Positions 1-11,600 are shown, counted from the stretch's first letter. The stretch is 64,000 bases of DNA from Litchfieldella xinjiangensis (GCF_000759345.1 NZ_JPZL01000002.1:558001-622000), one strand, 5' to 3'. Numbers and translations: made by a program. Notes: generated by a model from the letters alone, not told the origin.

Positions 1-380
1 TGACTGAAACGGCCTTGCTGGGCCACGGTCGGGCAGCCTGGATACAGCTAGAGCGGCTGGTAGAAGCGGGCATCCGCGTGGCCATCGACGACTTCGGTAC
101 GGGCTATAGCAGCCTGGCCTATCTACAGAGTATTCCGGCTCAGGTAGTCAAGATCGATCGTTCCTTCATCCATGGATTGGATGAGGACGCTCGCAGCCAG
201 ACGCTGGTCAAATCGATGATCGGCATGGCACACGACCTGGGGTACCACGTCGTCGCGGAGGGCGTGGAAACCGAGCCGACATGGCGTTTCCTTGAACGGC
301 TGGGATGCGATGAATTCCAGGGCTTTCTATTTGCCATGCCGATGGCGCCGGATGCGTTCGAGGCCTGGCTGAGTTCATAG
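1..380 (+). CDS. EAL-domain c-di-GMP phosphodiesterase, C-terminal end (5' truncated by window edge)
   Basis: The frame is open from the first bases, reading T-E-T-A-L-L-G just before the first in-window ATG at 15. The gene therefore starts upstream of the window and the ATG is internal. About 125 residues are visible. They carry the second half of an EAL domain: DDFGTGYSSLAYL (the acidic metal-binding pair), VKIDRSFI with its catalytic lysine, VVAEGVE, and a closing FQGFLFAMPM. EAL domains hydrolyse cyclic di-GMP to pGpG at the cytoplasmic face. The motifs that are visible are intact, so the enzyme is probably active. N-terminal sensory or GGDEF domains cannot be judged. A hairpin terminator region follows. 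Confidence 0.92.
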   Translation, partial: TETALLGHGRAAWIQLERLVEAGIRVAIDDFGTGYSSLAYLQSIPAQVVKIDRSFIHGLDEDARSQTLVKSMIGMAHDLGYHVVAEGVETEPTWRFLERLGCDEFQGFLFAMPMAPDAFEAWLSS

Positions 381-389
381 TTAAAAAAA

Positions 390-420
390 CGGCGACGACC
401 AGGCTTGCTGTTCGTCGCCG
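390..420 (-). terminator. Hairpin terminator between convergent genes
   Basis: Positions 390-398 (CGGCGACGA) pair perfectly with 412-420, with a 13-nt loop. A run of seven A at 383-389 becomes a U-run after the hairpin when read leftward, so it best terminates the minus-strand small gene at 440-733. It may also stop the EAL gene read from the left, although no strong T-run follows on that side. Confidence 0.7.
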
Positions 421-439
421 CTCGTCTTGTTTCCCTTCC

Positions 440-733
440 CTAGGGGCTGACCGCTGCGACTTCGCTGTCCACGGTAGTTTTACTCACGTCATGCTCAAGA
501 TCGTTTGGCCACCAGTCGGCATAGGCCAAGCGGACCTTGGCGCCGAAATGTTGTACAGAATCCTCGACGATGAACTCACGCTGTTCATACATCGATTCCC
601 AGCATGGACGCAAATCATCGAGAACGGCCACGAGGTCCGAAGGCCGTCCGCGCAAGCGTACGGAGAGATCCTGAGTGGCGGGGTTGTACAGGCGGGCTTC
701 GTTGTTAGCGTAATCGAGCTGAAGGTTCTTCAT
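440..733 (-). CDS. Small protein of unknown function, 97 aa
   Basis: The start is placed at the ATG ending at 733 (MKNLQLDYANNEARLY) because GGGAGA lies six bases upstream. A longer version starting at 778 has no such site. The protein is acidic, soluble and lacks a signal peptide or membrane segment. It is rich in Asp, Arg, Trp and Tyr, with a WWPNDLEHD stretch near the C-terminus. I do not recognise a family. It stands alone between the convergent EAL gene and the same-strand nfo gene, with about 250 bp of non-coding DNA upstream that should contain its promoter. Confidence 0.6.
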   Translation of the reverse strand: MKNLQLDYANNEARLYNPATQDLSVRLRGRPSDLVAVLDDLRPCWESMYEQREFIVEDSVQHFGAKVRLAYADWWPNDLEHDVSKTTVDSEVAAVSP

Positions 734-983
734 TATTGTCTCCCTCGTTGGGACCTGCGTATTGCGGAATTGCACCACTGAAACCGTACATTCTCCTTGG
801 ATGGGTTGAACAGCCCTTTAATAGGAAATGAATGTTACAGCACAGGTTTATATAGAATAGATGACCGAATGCTCGGCGTCGGGGGGAGATTTGTCCTCCT
901 TTAGCCGTAATGCATGGCCAGATTAATAACGTCCTACTAATAACCCATGATTTGATAAAAAAAGGCATCACGAGCGTAATGGC

Positions 984-1835
984 TCATTGTCTGGTTATAG
1001 TCTGCTGACGCAACCAGGCAATTTCTTCCGCCCAGATATCGGGCTCGATCGTCTCGAGAATCAGCGGTATCCCATCGATCCGTGGGTCCTGCATGATCGT
1101 CATGAAGGCGTCGAGACCGATATTGCCCTGGCCCAGGCTGTGATGTCGGTCGACGCGGCTGGCGAACTCGCTCTTGGCATCGTTGAGATGCATGCCACGC
1201 AGGTAGTCGAAGCCGACCACGTCGCCAAACTCGTCGAAGCTGGCGGTACAGGCGGCCGAAGTCCGCAGATCATAGCCGGCGGCAAAGGCGTGGCAGGTAT
1301 CGATACACACGCCCACCCGCGTCTTGTCCTCGACCTGGTCAATGATCTCGGCCAGGTGCTCGAAGCGCCAGCCCAGGTTCGATCCCTGACCGGCAGTGTT
1401 CTCGATCACGGCGGTGACACCGCGTGTCTCGGCCAAGGCCATGTTGATCGATTCGGCAATCCTGGCCAGGCATTCGGCTTCGCCGATCTTGTTAAGATGG
1501 CTGCCAGGGTGAAAGTTGAGTAGCGAGAGGCCTAGCTGCTCACAGCGCTGCATCTCGTCGAGGAAGGCCGCGCGGGATTTCTCCAGGCCCTCACGCGCCG
1601 GGTGCCCGAGATTGATGAGATAGCTGTCATGCGGCAGGATCTGCCGGGAAGAAAAGCCGTGCGTTTCACAGGCCTCACGAAAGGCTGCAATCGTCTCGTC
1701 GGTGAGCGGTTTGGCCTTCCATTGGCGCTGGTTCTTGGTGAACAGGGCGAACGCGTCGGCACCGATCTCGCGGGCGCGGGTCACTGCCTGTTCCGGCCCG
1801 CCGGCTGCGCTGACGTGGGCTCCTATATATTTCAT
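984..1835 (-). CDS. nfo: Endonuclease IV (AP endonuclease)
   Basis: The 283-residue protein matches the endonuclease IV family from end to end. It starts [13 protein letters not shown] and carries the zinc-ligand motifs [39 protein letters not shown] and a terminal LETIEPD. The enzyme cuts DNA 5' to abasic sites and removes 3' blocking groups in base excision repair, using three zinc ions in a TIM barrel. The length is standard and all recognised ligand motifs are present. GAGGAAAAG precedes the start. It lies 88 bp downstream of the hlyD-like gene on the same strand and could receive readthrough, but it is probably an independent housekeeping gene. Confidence 0.96.
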   Translation of the reverse strand: MKYIGAHVSAAGGPEQAVTRAREIGADAFALFTKNQRQWKAKPLTDETIAAFREACETHGFSSRQILPHDSYLINLGHPAREGLEKSRAAFLDEMQRCEQLGLSLLNFHPGSHLNKIGEAECLARIAESINMALAETRGVTAVIENTAGQGSNLGWRFEHLAEIIDQVEDKTRVGVCIDTCHAFAAGYDLRTSAACTASFDEFGDVVGFDYLRGMHLNDAKSEFASRVDRHHSLGQGNIGLDAFMTIMQDPRIDGIPLILETIEPDIWAEEIAWLRQQTITRQ

Positions 1836-1923
1836 GGCACGCTTTTCCTCACTGGGGTCCAGCGGCCTACCTTATCACTGCACGCGGCGTGGGCCAGCCC
1901 GGCCTGGTTCCGTTGTACGCGGT

Positions 1924-3291
1924 TCACTCCTCCCTCATCGCGCGAGCGATCAGGTCGGTAAAGGGTTTGGCCACGTAGCTGGCAAACGTGCGTTCGCCGG
2001 TCTTGATCATGACTTCGGCGGGCATGCCGGCCAGGAGTTGCATGGTCTCGGTCATGCTTTCCTGGCCTGCGTCGGTCACGTGGATACGGGTCTTGTAGTA
2101 GCGGGTACGGGTGGCTTCGTCCTCGAAGCTGTCCGCCGAGACATGCGTCACTTCGCCATCTATGACATTGGACATGCGTTGGTTGAACGCGCTGAAGCGA
2201 ATTTCGGCCGGCTGGCCCAGGTAGATATTATCGATGTCTCGGTCGGGCACGCGGGCCTCGACGACGAAACCATCGCCGGAAGGCACGATGTCCATGAGCG
2301 GATCCCCTGAGCGGATCACGGCGCCGAGCGTATGGATCTGCATCCCCACCACGGTGCCCGAGACCGGGGCAATGATCTGTGTGCGCTGAACCTGGTCGTC
2401 CAGTGCGGTGATGCGCTCCTCGCTGTCGGCAATCTGCGCCTGGGCCGTGCGTAACTGCTCGCCCACCTCTTGCAGGAACTCCTGGTTGCGTACGGCCTTC
2501 TGCAATAGATTCTCACTGATCTGCGAACGCAGGCGGGCCGCATCCGCGTTGTAACGGGCATTTTCGGCCTGATACTCCATGATTTCACGCTCCAGCTCGC
2601 GCAGACGTTGGCTGTTGCCCAGGCCCGATTTGAATAGCGAGCGGTGAGCGTTGGCTTCTTCCGCCAATGAAGCGATGCGGGATCGATTGATACGCTGGGT
2701 AGCCTCCAGCCCAACGATCTGCTCTTGCATCTGCAGGGCCTGTTCATCGAGCGAGGCGAGTGCCCCGTGAAGGGATTCGCGCCGTGCGGCGAACAGTTTT
2801 CGTTGCACGCTGAGAACGGCCTGGACTCGGGGTGAGGGGGACTCCAGCAAATCGTCGGGGAAGACCAGCGCTTCCTCGCCGGCCTGCTCGGCCAGTAGAC
2901 GGATTTCGCTGGCGCGAGCGATATGGTACTCGGATTGGGCAATCTGCAGCTGAGCGCGAGATTGGGTGTCGTCCAGCACCAGGAGCGGTGCGCCGGCCTC
3001 CACCTTGTCACCGTCCTGGACCAGGATGCGCTCGACGATGCCGCCTTCGTAGTGCTGAAGGGTCTTCTTGAAGGATTCCACCGAGACGGCACCTGGGGCC
3101 ACGACGGCGATGGCCAGGTTGGCTGTCATGGCCCAGCCACCGAACCCGCCGAAGGCCACCAGCAGAATGAGCATGCCCAAACGCCGGTAGCGTCGATCGC
3201 TGGTGGGCAATTGCTCGGCCTGGTCTGACTCGATCTGACGCGTTGTCGCTTCGCCGGGAAGATAGTCGGCGGGGCTGGCCTGGTATGTCAT
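1924..3291 (-). CDS. Type I secretion membrane fusion protein (HlyD/PrtE family)
   Basis: The 455-residue protein has a short cytoplasmic N-terminus and one transmembrane segment (about residues 38-58, LGMLILLVAFGGFGGW). A lipoyl half-motif follows (GGIVERILVQDGDKVEAGAPLLVLD), then a long alpha-helical coiled coil (about 110-300), the second lipoyl half (IIAPVSGTVVGM) and a beta-barrel domain. This is the order of adaptors that bridge an inner-membrane ABC exporter to a TolC-type channel. Its start codon overlaps the exporter stop by one base (TAATG), so the two are translationally coupled. No tolC-like gene is present in the window. The likely substrate is the giant divergent product at 5652-19403. 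Confidence 0.93.
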   Translation of the reverse strand: MTYQASPADYLPGEATTRQIESDQAEQLPTSDRRYRRLGMLILLVAFGGFGGWAMTANLAIAVVAPGAVSVESFKKTLQHYEGGIVERILVQDGDKVEAGAPLLVLDDTQSRAQLQIAQSEYHIARASEIRLLAEQAGEEALVFPDDLLESPSPRVQAVLSVQRKLFAARRESLHGALASLDEQALQMQEQIVGLEATQRINRSRIASLAEEANAHRSLFKSGLGNSQRLRELEREIMEYQAENARYNADAARLRSQISENLLQKAVRNQEFLQEVGEQLRTAQAQIADSEERITALDDQVQRTQIIAPVSGTVVGMQIHTLGAVIRSGDPLMDIVPSGDGFVVEARVPDRDIDNIYLGQPAEIRFSAFNQRMSNVIDGEVTHVSADSFEDEATRTRYYKTRIHVTDAGQESMTETMQLLAGMPAEVMIKTGERTFASYVAKPFTDLIARAMREE

Positions 3292-5078
3292 TATTCTGCC
3301 TCCTCTTGCCCGGCGAGTGGCGCGTTCTTGCCTCGGGCGGCCTGGCGAATCGATGTCGGACGGCTACTGGCGGCTCGTGGTGCGCCAGCGACACCGCGTA
3401 CCGGTCTGCTTTGCTGTGCGGCGATCTGCTCGGGAGGGGCAAGCATGTTGAGCTGGCCATCCTTGAGCACCAGCAGGCGGTCGACATGCTTGAGGATCGA
3501 GTGGCGGTGGCTGATCACGAACAGCGTGGTGCCCTCCTGCTTGAGACGTTGCACGCACTCTGAGAGGGCGTGCTCTCCGGCCTTGTCGAGGTTGGCATTG
3601 GGTTCGTCCAACACGACCAGCACGGGATTGCCGTACAGGGCACGGGCTAGCCCGATGCGCTGACGCTGGCCGCATGACAGGCTGCTGCCACCCGCGGAGA
3701 GGTAGGTGTCGTAGCCATTCGGTTGCCGCAGGATCATCTCGTGGACACCCGCCTTGCGCGTGGCTTCGACCACCTTGGCCGGGTCGATTTCACCGAAGCG
3801 GGCAATGTTCTCGCTGATCGTCCCGTCGAACAGTTCGATATCCTGGGGCAGGTAGCCCAGGTAAGGGCCGAGCGCCTCACGCTTCCATTGAGTGATATCG
3901 GCACCATCCAGACGCACGCAGCCCATCTGGGCCGGCCAGATGCCGAGTATCGTCCGGGCCAGAGTGGACTTGCCGGCGGCGCTGGGGCCGACGATGCCGA
4001 TGTGTTCGCCGACCTCGACATCCAGATCGATGCCGCGCAGGGTCAGATGGCGCTCACCCGGCGGGGCGACCGATACCTCCTCTAGCGTCACCCGACCGCG
4101 AGGGGCAGGCAGGGGCATATTGGGCTCATCCGCCGGAATTACATTCAGCAGTTCATTGAGGCGTTGATATGCCGTTCGGGCACCGACGAACCCTTTCCAG
4201 CCGCCAATGATCTGGTCGATGGGCGCCAGGGCGCGGCCCATGATGATCGAGCCGGCGATCATCATGCCGGCGGTCAGGCTGCCCTGAATGACCAGATACG
4301 CCCCCAGGCCCAGGATGAGCGACTGAAAGAGCACACGTAAGACCTTGGACAGGTTAGTCAGGGTGCCGGCATGGTCACTCGCCTTGGATTGGTGGATCAG
4401 ATAGTCCTGATGCTTGGCCGACCAGCGTCCCATGATGGCCGGCAACATGCCCATGGCATGCAGCACTTCGGCATTTCTCAGGTTGCTGTTGGCCAGGTCC
4501 TGAGACTGCACGTGCTCGATGTTGGCTTCTGCCAGCAGGCCACGGGTGACCCGTTCATTGATCAAGGCCAGCGTGAACAGGATCACGCCGGCGCCCAGGG
4601 CGAAGTAGCCAAACCAGGGATGGAATAGAAACAGCACGCCCAGATAGACGGGTACCCACGGCATGTCGAAAAACGCAAAGAGACCGTTACCCGAGAGGAA
4701 CTGACGGACGCTGCTCAGATCGTTGAGCGGTTGGGCAGAGGGCTTTCCGGGGAGCGCTAACGTCTTCTTGAACATGGCGCTGTACAAGCGTTGATTAATC
4801 ATCGCGTCCAGCCGGTTGCCTACCCGCACCAGAATCCTTGACCTGACGAGTTCCAGTCCACCCATCACCACGAACAGGAAGACAATCAACAAGGACAACA
4901 TGAGAAGCGTTTCATTACTTCGCGTGGTAATGACTCTGTCATACACCTGAAGCATGTAAAGGGGCGGGGCCAGCATTAACAAGTTGACGAACATGCTGAA
5001 AAACGCGACGGCGATAAATGAGCCTCTGCATTGGGACAGCACGGTTTGCAGTTCCTTGGCGCTTTGGGTAGTCGACAT
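3291..5078 (-). CDS. Type I secretion ABC exporter (PrtD/AprD-like, no C39 peptidase)
   Basis: I start it at MSTTQSAKELQT (ATG ending 5078), giving 595 aa. Upstream in-frame ATGs add only a non-conserved tail. An N-terminal six-helix membrane domain (about 15-300) precedes an ATPase with Walker A GIVGPSAAGKST and Walker B VLVVLDEPNANLD. There is no N-terminal C39 peptidase, so it resembles exporters of proteins with an uncleaved C-terminal signal. The ABC signature reads LSCGQRQR, with Cys in place of the usual second Gly. This is an uncommon but probably tolerated change. The gene is coupled to the HlyD-like gene downstream and divergent from the giant substrate gene. Confidence 0.93.
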   Translation of the reverse strand: MSTTQSAKELQTVLSQCRGSFIAVAFFSMFVNLLMLAPPLYMLQVYDRVITTRSNETLLMLSLLIVFLFVVMGGLELVRSRILVRVGNRLDAMINQRLYSAMFKKTLALPGKPSAQPLNDLSSVRQFLSGNGLFAFFDMPWVPVYLGVLFLFHPWFGYFALGAGVILFTLALINERVTRGLLAEANIEHVQSQDLANSNLRNAEVLHAMGMLPAIMGRWSAKHQDYLIHQSKASDHAGTLTNLSKVLRVLFQSLILGLGAYLVIQGSLTAGMMIAGSIIMGRALAPIDQIIGGWKGFVGARTAYQRLNELLNVIPADEPNMPLPAPRGRVTLEEVSVAPPGERHLTLRGIDLDVEVGEHIGIVGPSAAGKSTLARTILGIWPAQMGCVRLDGADITQWKREALGPYLGYLPQDIELFDGTISENIARFGEIDPAKVVEATRKAGVHEMILRQPNGYDTYLSAGGSSLSCGQRQRIGLARALYGNPVLVVLDEPNANLDKAGEHALSECVQRLKQEGTTLFVISHRHSILKHVDRLLVLKDGQLNMLAPPEQIAAQQSRPVRGVAGAPRAASSRPTSIRQAARGKNAPLAGQEEAE

Positions 5079-5651
5079 CGCCGTTCTCACTCTTCTTGTT
5101 TGATTCGAGGAACTCGGTGCGAACTGGCATTCCTCCATGTAAGTCAACGTAACACATGATTGCTTGGATGCCATCGTTATTTTTTAAAGTTAGCGATTTC
5201 GTTTGTTCAGTTAATTCTTTATAAATCATGGGTCTAGAATTATTTTTGTTTGTGCGATTAGGTTTTTAATGAAAGTGTGTGGGTATGACCATATACGAGG
5301 GATTAAAGTATTGATGTTTTAAAGTGGTGCGCTTTCCATGCTTCGTAATCGAGACCGGATCATTTTTTTGAATCCGCAGGCCTGCCTAAAATCAGTGGTT
5401 TCGTTTTGTTCTAATCCACTGTGCATTTAGCGCAATGTTTTCATTGGGAATATTTTTATATCGCTGGAGTTTGCTTTTACGTGGGATGACCGCGGGCTGT
5501 TTAAGGACTTTAAAGGCCTATTGCCAAGTTCTAGGAGTAATCTAAGGTGTGCTTGAGTAACGAAACGATACTTTTCGGTCCTGGTGCGTGGGTAATTCCT
5601 TCCTGGCTCTTCAAATGAAGAGACAAAAAAACAAGTTGAGTGAGGTGTCGC
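5079..5651. promoter_or_regulatory. AT-rich divergent regulatory region between exporter and giant gene
   Basis: This gap of about 570 bp contains many A/T runs (for example around 5180-5290, 5370-5390 and 5440-5480) and contrasts by eye with the GC-rich flanks. It should hold the two divergent promoters. I could not assign convincing -35/-10 pairs or an operator. TGAGGTG lies just ahead of the giant gene's ATG at 5652. The composition would suit silencing by an H-NS-like (MvaT-type) protein, but that is inference. Confidence 0.6.
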
Positions 5652-8600
5652 ATGTTTTCTTTTTCCCTGGTTGATGCGGTCAATGGTGAGCTACGTCGTG
5701 GTCTCAAGGACACACAACGGCTCGACGCAGAGGATTTCTCAGGGGCGGCCCTTCGCGTCATTCCCACGCCGGAGAACGGTCTTGATGTGTCGCTGGTTAA
5801 AGCACTCCGGGTATCACTCACCAATGGCGATGGCGACCCCACGACGTGGACCGATACCTCGGCTCCGTTCATCTTCGCTGAGCTGCCTGCACTAATGGCA
5901 GGCGCAACCCGTTTCAACGTCGAGGCGCTGGACGAGCAGGGCGCGGTGCTTCCCCAAGGCACAGGCCAGCTGGCCTTCGACGTGACAGAAGGCAGCGAGG
6001 AACCCGAACTCTTCACGCCACTACGCATCCAGGCTGAAGATACCGACGACATCGAGGCCGATGGAAATTACACGACCCTCACCGGCGAGAATCTTCTTCC
6101 TCAGGGAGGCGAAGACGAACCCAATGCCATCAATGCCGAGGGCGGCGCGTATATCGACTATGGCGACCCCAGCGGCGAAGCATTGGCGTTCCATGTCGAT
6201 ATTGCCGAGGCTGGCGAGTACGAGATAGCGCTGCGTTATGCGCTCAGCCAGAACAGCGATGGCACCGACCGCAACCGACCGTTGCGGCTTGAACTGAATG
6301 GCGAACTCATCGACCGCCAGTTCGACTTGCCGAGCACCACGGACACTGCCGATAACGGCGATTTCACTACCTTCGCCGAGCGGACACTCCTGCTGCAGCT
6401 CGAGGCCGGTCAGAACATCATCAGCTTTACCTCCAATGGCGAAAGCGGTCCCAACGTTGATGCTCTCGAGGTTCGACAGCCTGCGGAGGGCTCAGTGGTC
6501 ATCCAGGGCGAAAACCTGGCACTATCGCCAGCGCAGAGCCTCACTGATAACACCACGAACCGTGTCGTCACGCTCGATTCCATCATCACGATCGACGACA
6601 CCTTCCGTATTGGCGCCGAAGGCGCCAGCTATTTAGACTGGGCTTTTGGCAATGCCGATGCCTATGCCGAGTTCGGCTACGAGGCGCCCGTTGCCGGCAC
6701 CTATCGAATCACCGTGACCTATGCCGGTTCCACCGATCGACCGCTTGACCTGATGCGCGTGGAGAACGGCGAGACCACCGTGCTCGATACCTTCGATTTC
6801 ATCGCCTCCGCCGCTCCCGAGTCACTGCCGGACGATCTCGACGATATCCCCGAGGGTGTTGAGGTCGCCGAGCAGCCGAGCGAATGGGAGGGCTGGACCA
6901 CCGAGACCTTGGAAATAGCGCTCGGCGCGGGGGACCATCTCCTGCGCCTGGGCGGCTACGCCAATGGCCCCAACATCGACAAGATCGAAATGGCTCTGGT
7001 GGCAGCGGATCCGGTGCCGGCGAGTCTGGCGCTCGATAATGCCAGCGTGCTTGAAAACGACGATGGCGCCGTGGTCGGCCAGTTGACGATCGAGGGCGGC
7101 GCGGAAGCGTATGTTTACAGTGTCGATGACGATCGTTTCGAGGTCGACGATGCGGGAATGCTGCGGCTCAAGGAGGGGGTGAGCCTCGATTTCGAGACCG
7201 AGGCAAGCGTCGAAGTCCGCGTCACGGCGACCGATTCCAACGAAGTGAGCCTCACCGAGACGTTCACCCTGGCCGTGGGCGATGTCGAGGAAGAAACGCA
7301 AGCTACCGTGCTGATCGGTATCGCCGATGCCGCGCCGCTGGTCGAAAGCGGCGACGACGGCGTGACCACGCTGAACTTCGCCCTCAGCGCCAGCGAGAAC
7401 TTCAGCGGCGAGGTGGCGCTGGACCTCGAGATCGATGGCGTGGCCGAGACGCGTAGCGTGACGTTCACTGACGGCAGCGCCATGTTGGCCGTGGACGTCG
7501 CCAACGACGACGAAGACAACGGCAGCGAGACGGTCAGCGTGAGCCTGATTGGCGTGACCGGCGACAACGTCGATGTCGACGCCACTGCGGCCACGGCCAG
7601 CGGCAGCGTGAGCGAGGATGACGAGGCACCGGTCGAGCCCGTCGACCCGATCCGCCTGCAGGCCGAGGACTTCGACAGCTCCTTGGCGTTCAGTGTCGAG
7701 TCCATGGCCGCCGCGGACGGTGGCCAGGGCATCCGCTTGCCGGCCAGGACCGAAGGCAGTGCCCGTTATGAGCTCGACGGCAAGGTGGCTGCCGGCACCT
7801 ATACCGTGATCGTCCGCTACTTCGACGAAGACGACGGCGAGAGCACGGCGCAACTGAGCATCGGCAACGCCGAGGGCGAGAGCTTCAGCGGTAGCTGGAC
7901 CTTCGACGACGACGGTGGCGGCAACGGCCTCCAGGCCCAGAACCTGCGCACCGTGACGTTCGAGAATGTCACAGTTGGCGAGAATGCCGCGCTGGATCTG
8001 AGCGTCACCTCGGATGCCTTCGAATACGCCCGTATCGACTATATCGAGTTCGTGCCCGGCAGCATCGAGCCGACCCCTACCGCACTGATCGGTATCGCCG
8101 ATGCCGCGCCGCAGGTCGAAAGCGGCGACGACGGCGTGACCACACTGAGCTTCGCCCTCAGCGCCAGCGAGAACTTCAGCGGCGAGGTGGCGCTGGACCT
8201 CGAGATCGATGGCGTGGCCGAGACGCGTAGCGTGACGTTCACCGACGGCAGCGCCACGTTGGACGTGGGTGTCGCCAACGACGACGAAGACAACGGCACT
8301 GAGACGGTCAGCGTGAGCCTGATCGGCGTGACCGGCGACAACGTCGATGTCGACGTCACTGCGGCCACGGCCAGCGGCAGCGTGAGCGAGGACGACGAGG
8401 CACCGGTCGAGCCCGTCGACCCGATCCGCCTGCAGGCCGAGGACTTCGACAGCGCCTCGGCGTTCAGTGTCGAGTCCATGGCCGCCGCGGACGGTGGCCA
8501 GGGCATCCGCTTGCCGGCCAGGACCGAAGGCAGTGCCCGTTATGAGCTCGACGGCAAGGTGGCTGCCGGCACCTATACCGTGATCGTCCGCTACTTCGAC

Positions 8601-11600
8601 GAAGACGACGGCGAGAGTACGGCGCAACTGAGCATCGGCAACGCCGAGGGCGAGAGCTTCAGCGGTAGCTGGACCTTCGACGACGACGGTGGCGGTAACG
8701 GCCTCCAGGCCCAGAACCTGCGCACCGTGACGTTCGAAAATGTCACAGTTGGCGAGAATGCCGCGCTGGATCTGAGCGTCACCTCGGATGCCTTCGAATA
8801 CGCCCGTATCGACTATATCGAGTTCGTGCCCGGCAGCGTCGAGCCGACCCCCACCGTGCTGATCGGTATCGCCGATGCCGCGCCGCTGGTCGAAAGCGGC
8901 GACGACGGTGTGACTACGCTGAGCTTCGCCCTCAGCGCCAGCGAGAACTTCAGCGGCGAAGTCACGCTGGATCTCGAGATCGATGGTATGGCCGAGACGC
9001 GTAGCGTGTCGTTCACCGACGGCAGCGCCATGCTGGCCGTGGATGTCGCCAACGACGACGAAGACAACGGCACCGAAACGGTCAGCGTGAGTCTGGTCGG
9101 CGTGACCGGCGACACCGTGGCGATCGACGCCACGGCGGCCACGGCCAGCGGCAGCGTGAGTGAGGACGACGAGGCGACAGTCTTCGTGCCGATCGTCATC
9201 CAGGCCGAGAACGGCGATCTCACGATCTTCGATGACGGTTCGAATACGACCGTCACCACGGTACGTGACGCGGACAATCCCGAGACGGGAAGTGGTTTCA
9301 GCGGTTTGCGTCCCGACTTCTCCGGCACCGGTTATGTCGACTACGGCGACACGGCCGGCGATGCGGTGACGTTCGAAGTGTCGGTCCCCCAGGCGGGAAG
9401 TTATGACCTGAACATCCGCTATGCCAGCAATACCGGACGTCCCCTCGACTTGAGCATCAACGGCAATGATGCCGGTGCATTGCCCTTTACCAGCACCGAT
9501 CCCGATGGTGCCGGTGAGGAGGAGGGTTTCGACCACTGGCTGTTCGAGACCGTGACCGTCACGCTCGCGGCGGGCAGCAACAGCGTGTCATTGGCGATCC
9601 CCGAGGGGGCCAGCACCGGCCCCAACATCGATCGCATCGAAATCACCGAGGCGGGTAGCGGGCCGCTCCCTGAAGACCCCGACGGCGAACCTCCCGTCGA
9701 GGTCGATCCCATCGTCATCCAGGCAGAAAATGCCTCACTGGTGGCGATCAACGATAGTGGCAGCCCCGACGAGGGCGCCTTTACTCGCGTGGTGGATGCC
9801 GCCAATCCTGATGCCTTCGGCAACTACCGTGAAGGGGCCGAAGGCGGGGCCTATGTCGACTTCGGCTCCGACCCCGGCGATGAGGTGGTCTTCACGGTCA
9901 ACGCCGAGGTGGCCGGTACCTACACCGCCACCATCCGTTTTGGCAATGGCGGCGCCGATCCACGTCCGCTCAATCTCAGCGTCAACGGCAGCGATGCGTC
10001 CCAGGTCGCCTTCCCCCCGGCACCCGACGACGGTGTCACCGATCCCTGGGATATCTGGCAGGAAATCGAGATCGAGGTCGAACTCGAGGCCGGCGCCAAT
10101 AGCGTCTCCTTTGCGATCCCCAGCGTGGCTGAAGGTGGCGTCAATAATGGGCCCAACTTCGATTGGATCAAGTTCGATCACCAGGCCGACGATGGCGGAG
10201 AGCCCCCTGTCGAACCGTTCCTGTTCGAGATCGAAGGCGAAGCCCTCACTATTCACGACGACGAACCGACGCCGGATACGGTGGTGCGCGACGCGTCGAA
10301 CCCCGAAACCAACACGGGCGCCGGTCCGGATGGCTTGTGGGATGGCTTCGGCGGTGAGGGTTATCTCGATATGGGCAACGAGACGGGTGATGCGGCCTCG
10401 TTCGAGGTGACGGTCGAGGAGGCCGGCACCTATACCCTGACCGTACGTTACGCCAATGGCGATGGGGCCGGTGCCAGCCGCCCCATGGATATCCTGGTGG
10501 GTGGCGAGTCGCAGGGTTCGATGGGCTTCCCCACGACCGGCATCGGCGATGCCGGCTGGCTCAACTGGTCGGAGGCCACGATCGAGCTCGATCTCGAGGC
10601 GGGCAGCAACACGATCCGTCTGGAAAACCTCGGTAACGCCGGGCCCAATATCGACAGCCTGGCGGTAAGCCGTGAGGGTGACGAGGAGCCGCCGTTCGTG
10701 GAGCCTGGCGAGCGTTTCGCGGTCAAGATCAATTTCCAGCCCGAGGGCTTCGCCACGCCGGAAGGCTACGTGGCGGATACCGGCCAGGCGTTCGGCGACC
10801 AGTCGGTCACGGCCGGCGGACAGACCTACCAGTACGGCTGGGTCACCGAAGCATCGATTGCCGATGGCACTGACAACGGCACCACACCGCTGGCGATAGC
10901 CGACCTGACCAATGTGGCCGTCAATGACCGTACCGACGAGATCGCTGGTGTCGATCCGCGCCAGGGTACCTATGCCCACTTCGACCAGCCGGCAGCCAAT
11001 TACGTGCGTGCCGGGTGGGAGATCGAGCTCGAGGATGGCTACTACGAGGTGACCCTTTCCATCGGCGATACCTCCGGCCCCTATGACAGCGTCAATGCCG
11101 TCAATGCCGAGGGCGAGGCATTCAACGACGCCTTCACGCCCTTCCGACCCGATGATTTCCCCGAGGATGGCAATCCCGCCAACGATACCGAAGGGTTCCG
11201 GTCGGACCTGGTGACTCGGGTGGTGCTGGTGACCGACGGTCGCCTGACGCTGGATTCGATAGGCCTGGGGGAAAATACCGAGATCCAATACGTCGAAATC
11301 AAGGCGTTGCCCGACCTGACCCCCGAGGATGATCGCGAGGCACCGGCGGACTATGCCTTCTTCACCGACCCGCGGGCCATCGCCGGGGTAGGCGAGAACG
11401 AGGTCGAGGTCGATCTCGACGCTGAAGACGGCACGCCACCCACCGGCGTCGATCCCAATTCGGATATCTTCGTGGGCATCTCGGTGGTCGATGGGCGTGG
11501 TGGCGCGCTGCTGGAGAGCCTCAATGACGGTTCGGTTCGTTTGTTCAAGACCGTCAGCGGCCAGGAGGTCACCTTCAACGTCAACACCACCGGTGGCTTC

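Noticed and set aside
5640-5651. GTG start four codons upstream for the giant gene
   Set aside because: The ATG at 5652 has TGAGGTG at better spacing, and the GTG overlaps that ribosome-binding site.
7311-9180. CRISPR-like repetition
   Set aside because: The repeat unit is 774 bp, in frame and without spacers. It is domain duplication within a gene.
6822-9536. 904-residue open frame on the minus strand inside the giant gene
   Set aside because: It is antisense to a clearly domain-rich gene, lacks any family resemblance, and arises from codon bias and repeats (its text repeats with the same 774-bp period).
9735-11288. 517-residue minus-strand open frame
   Set aside because: Antisense to CBM and malectin-like domains, with no family signature.
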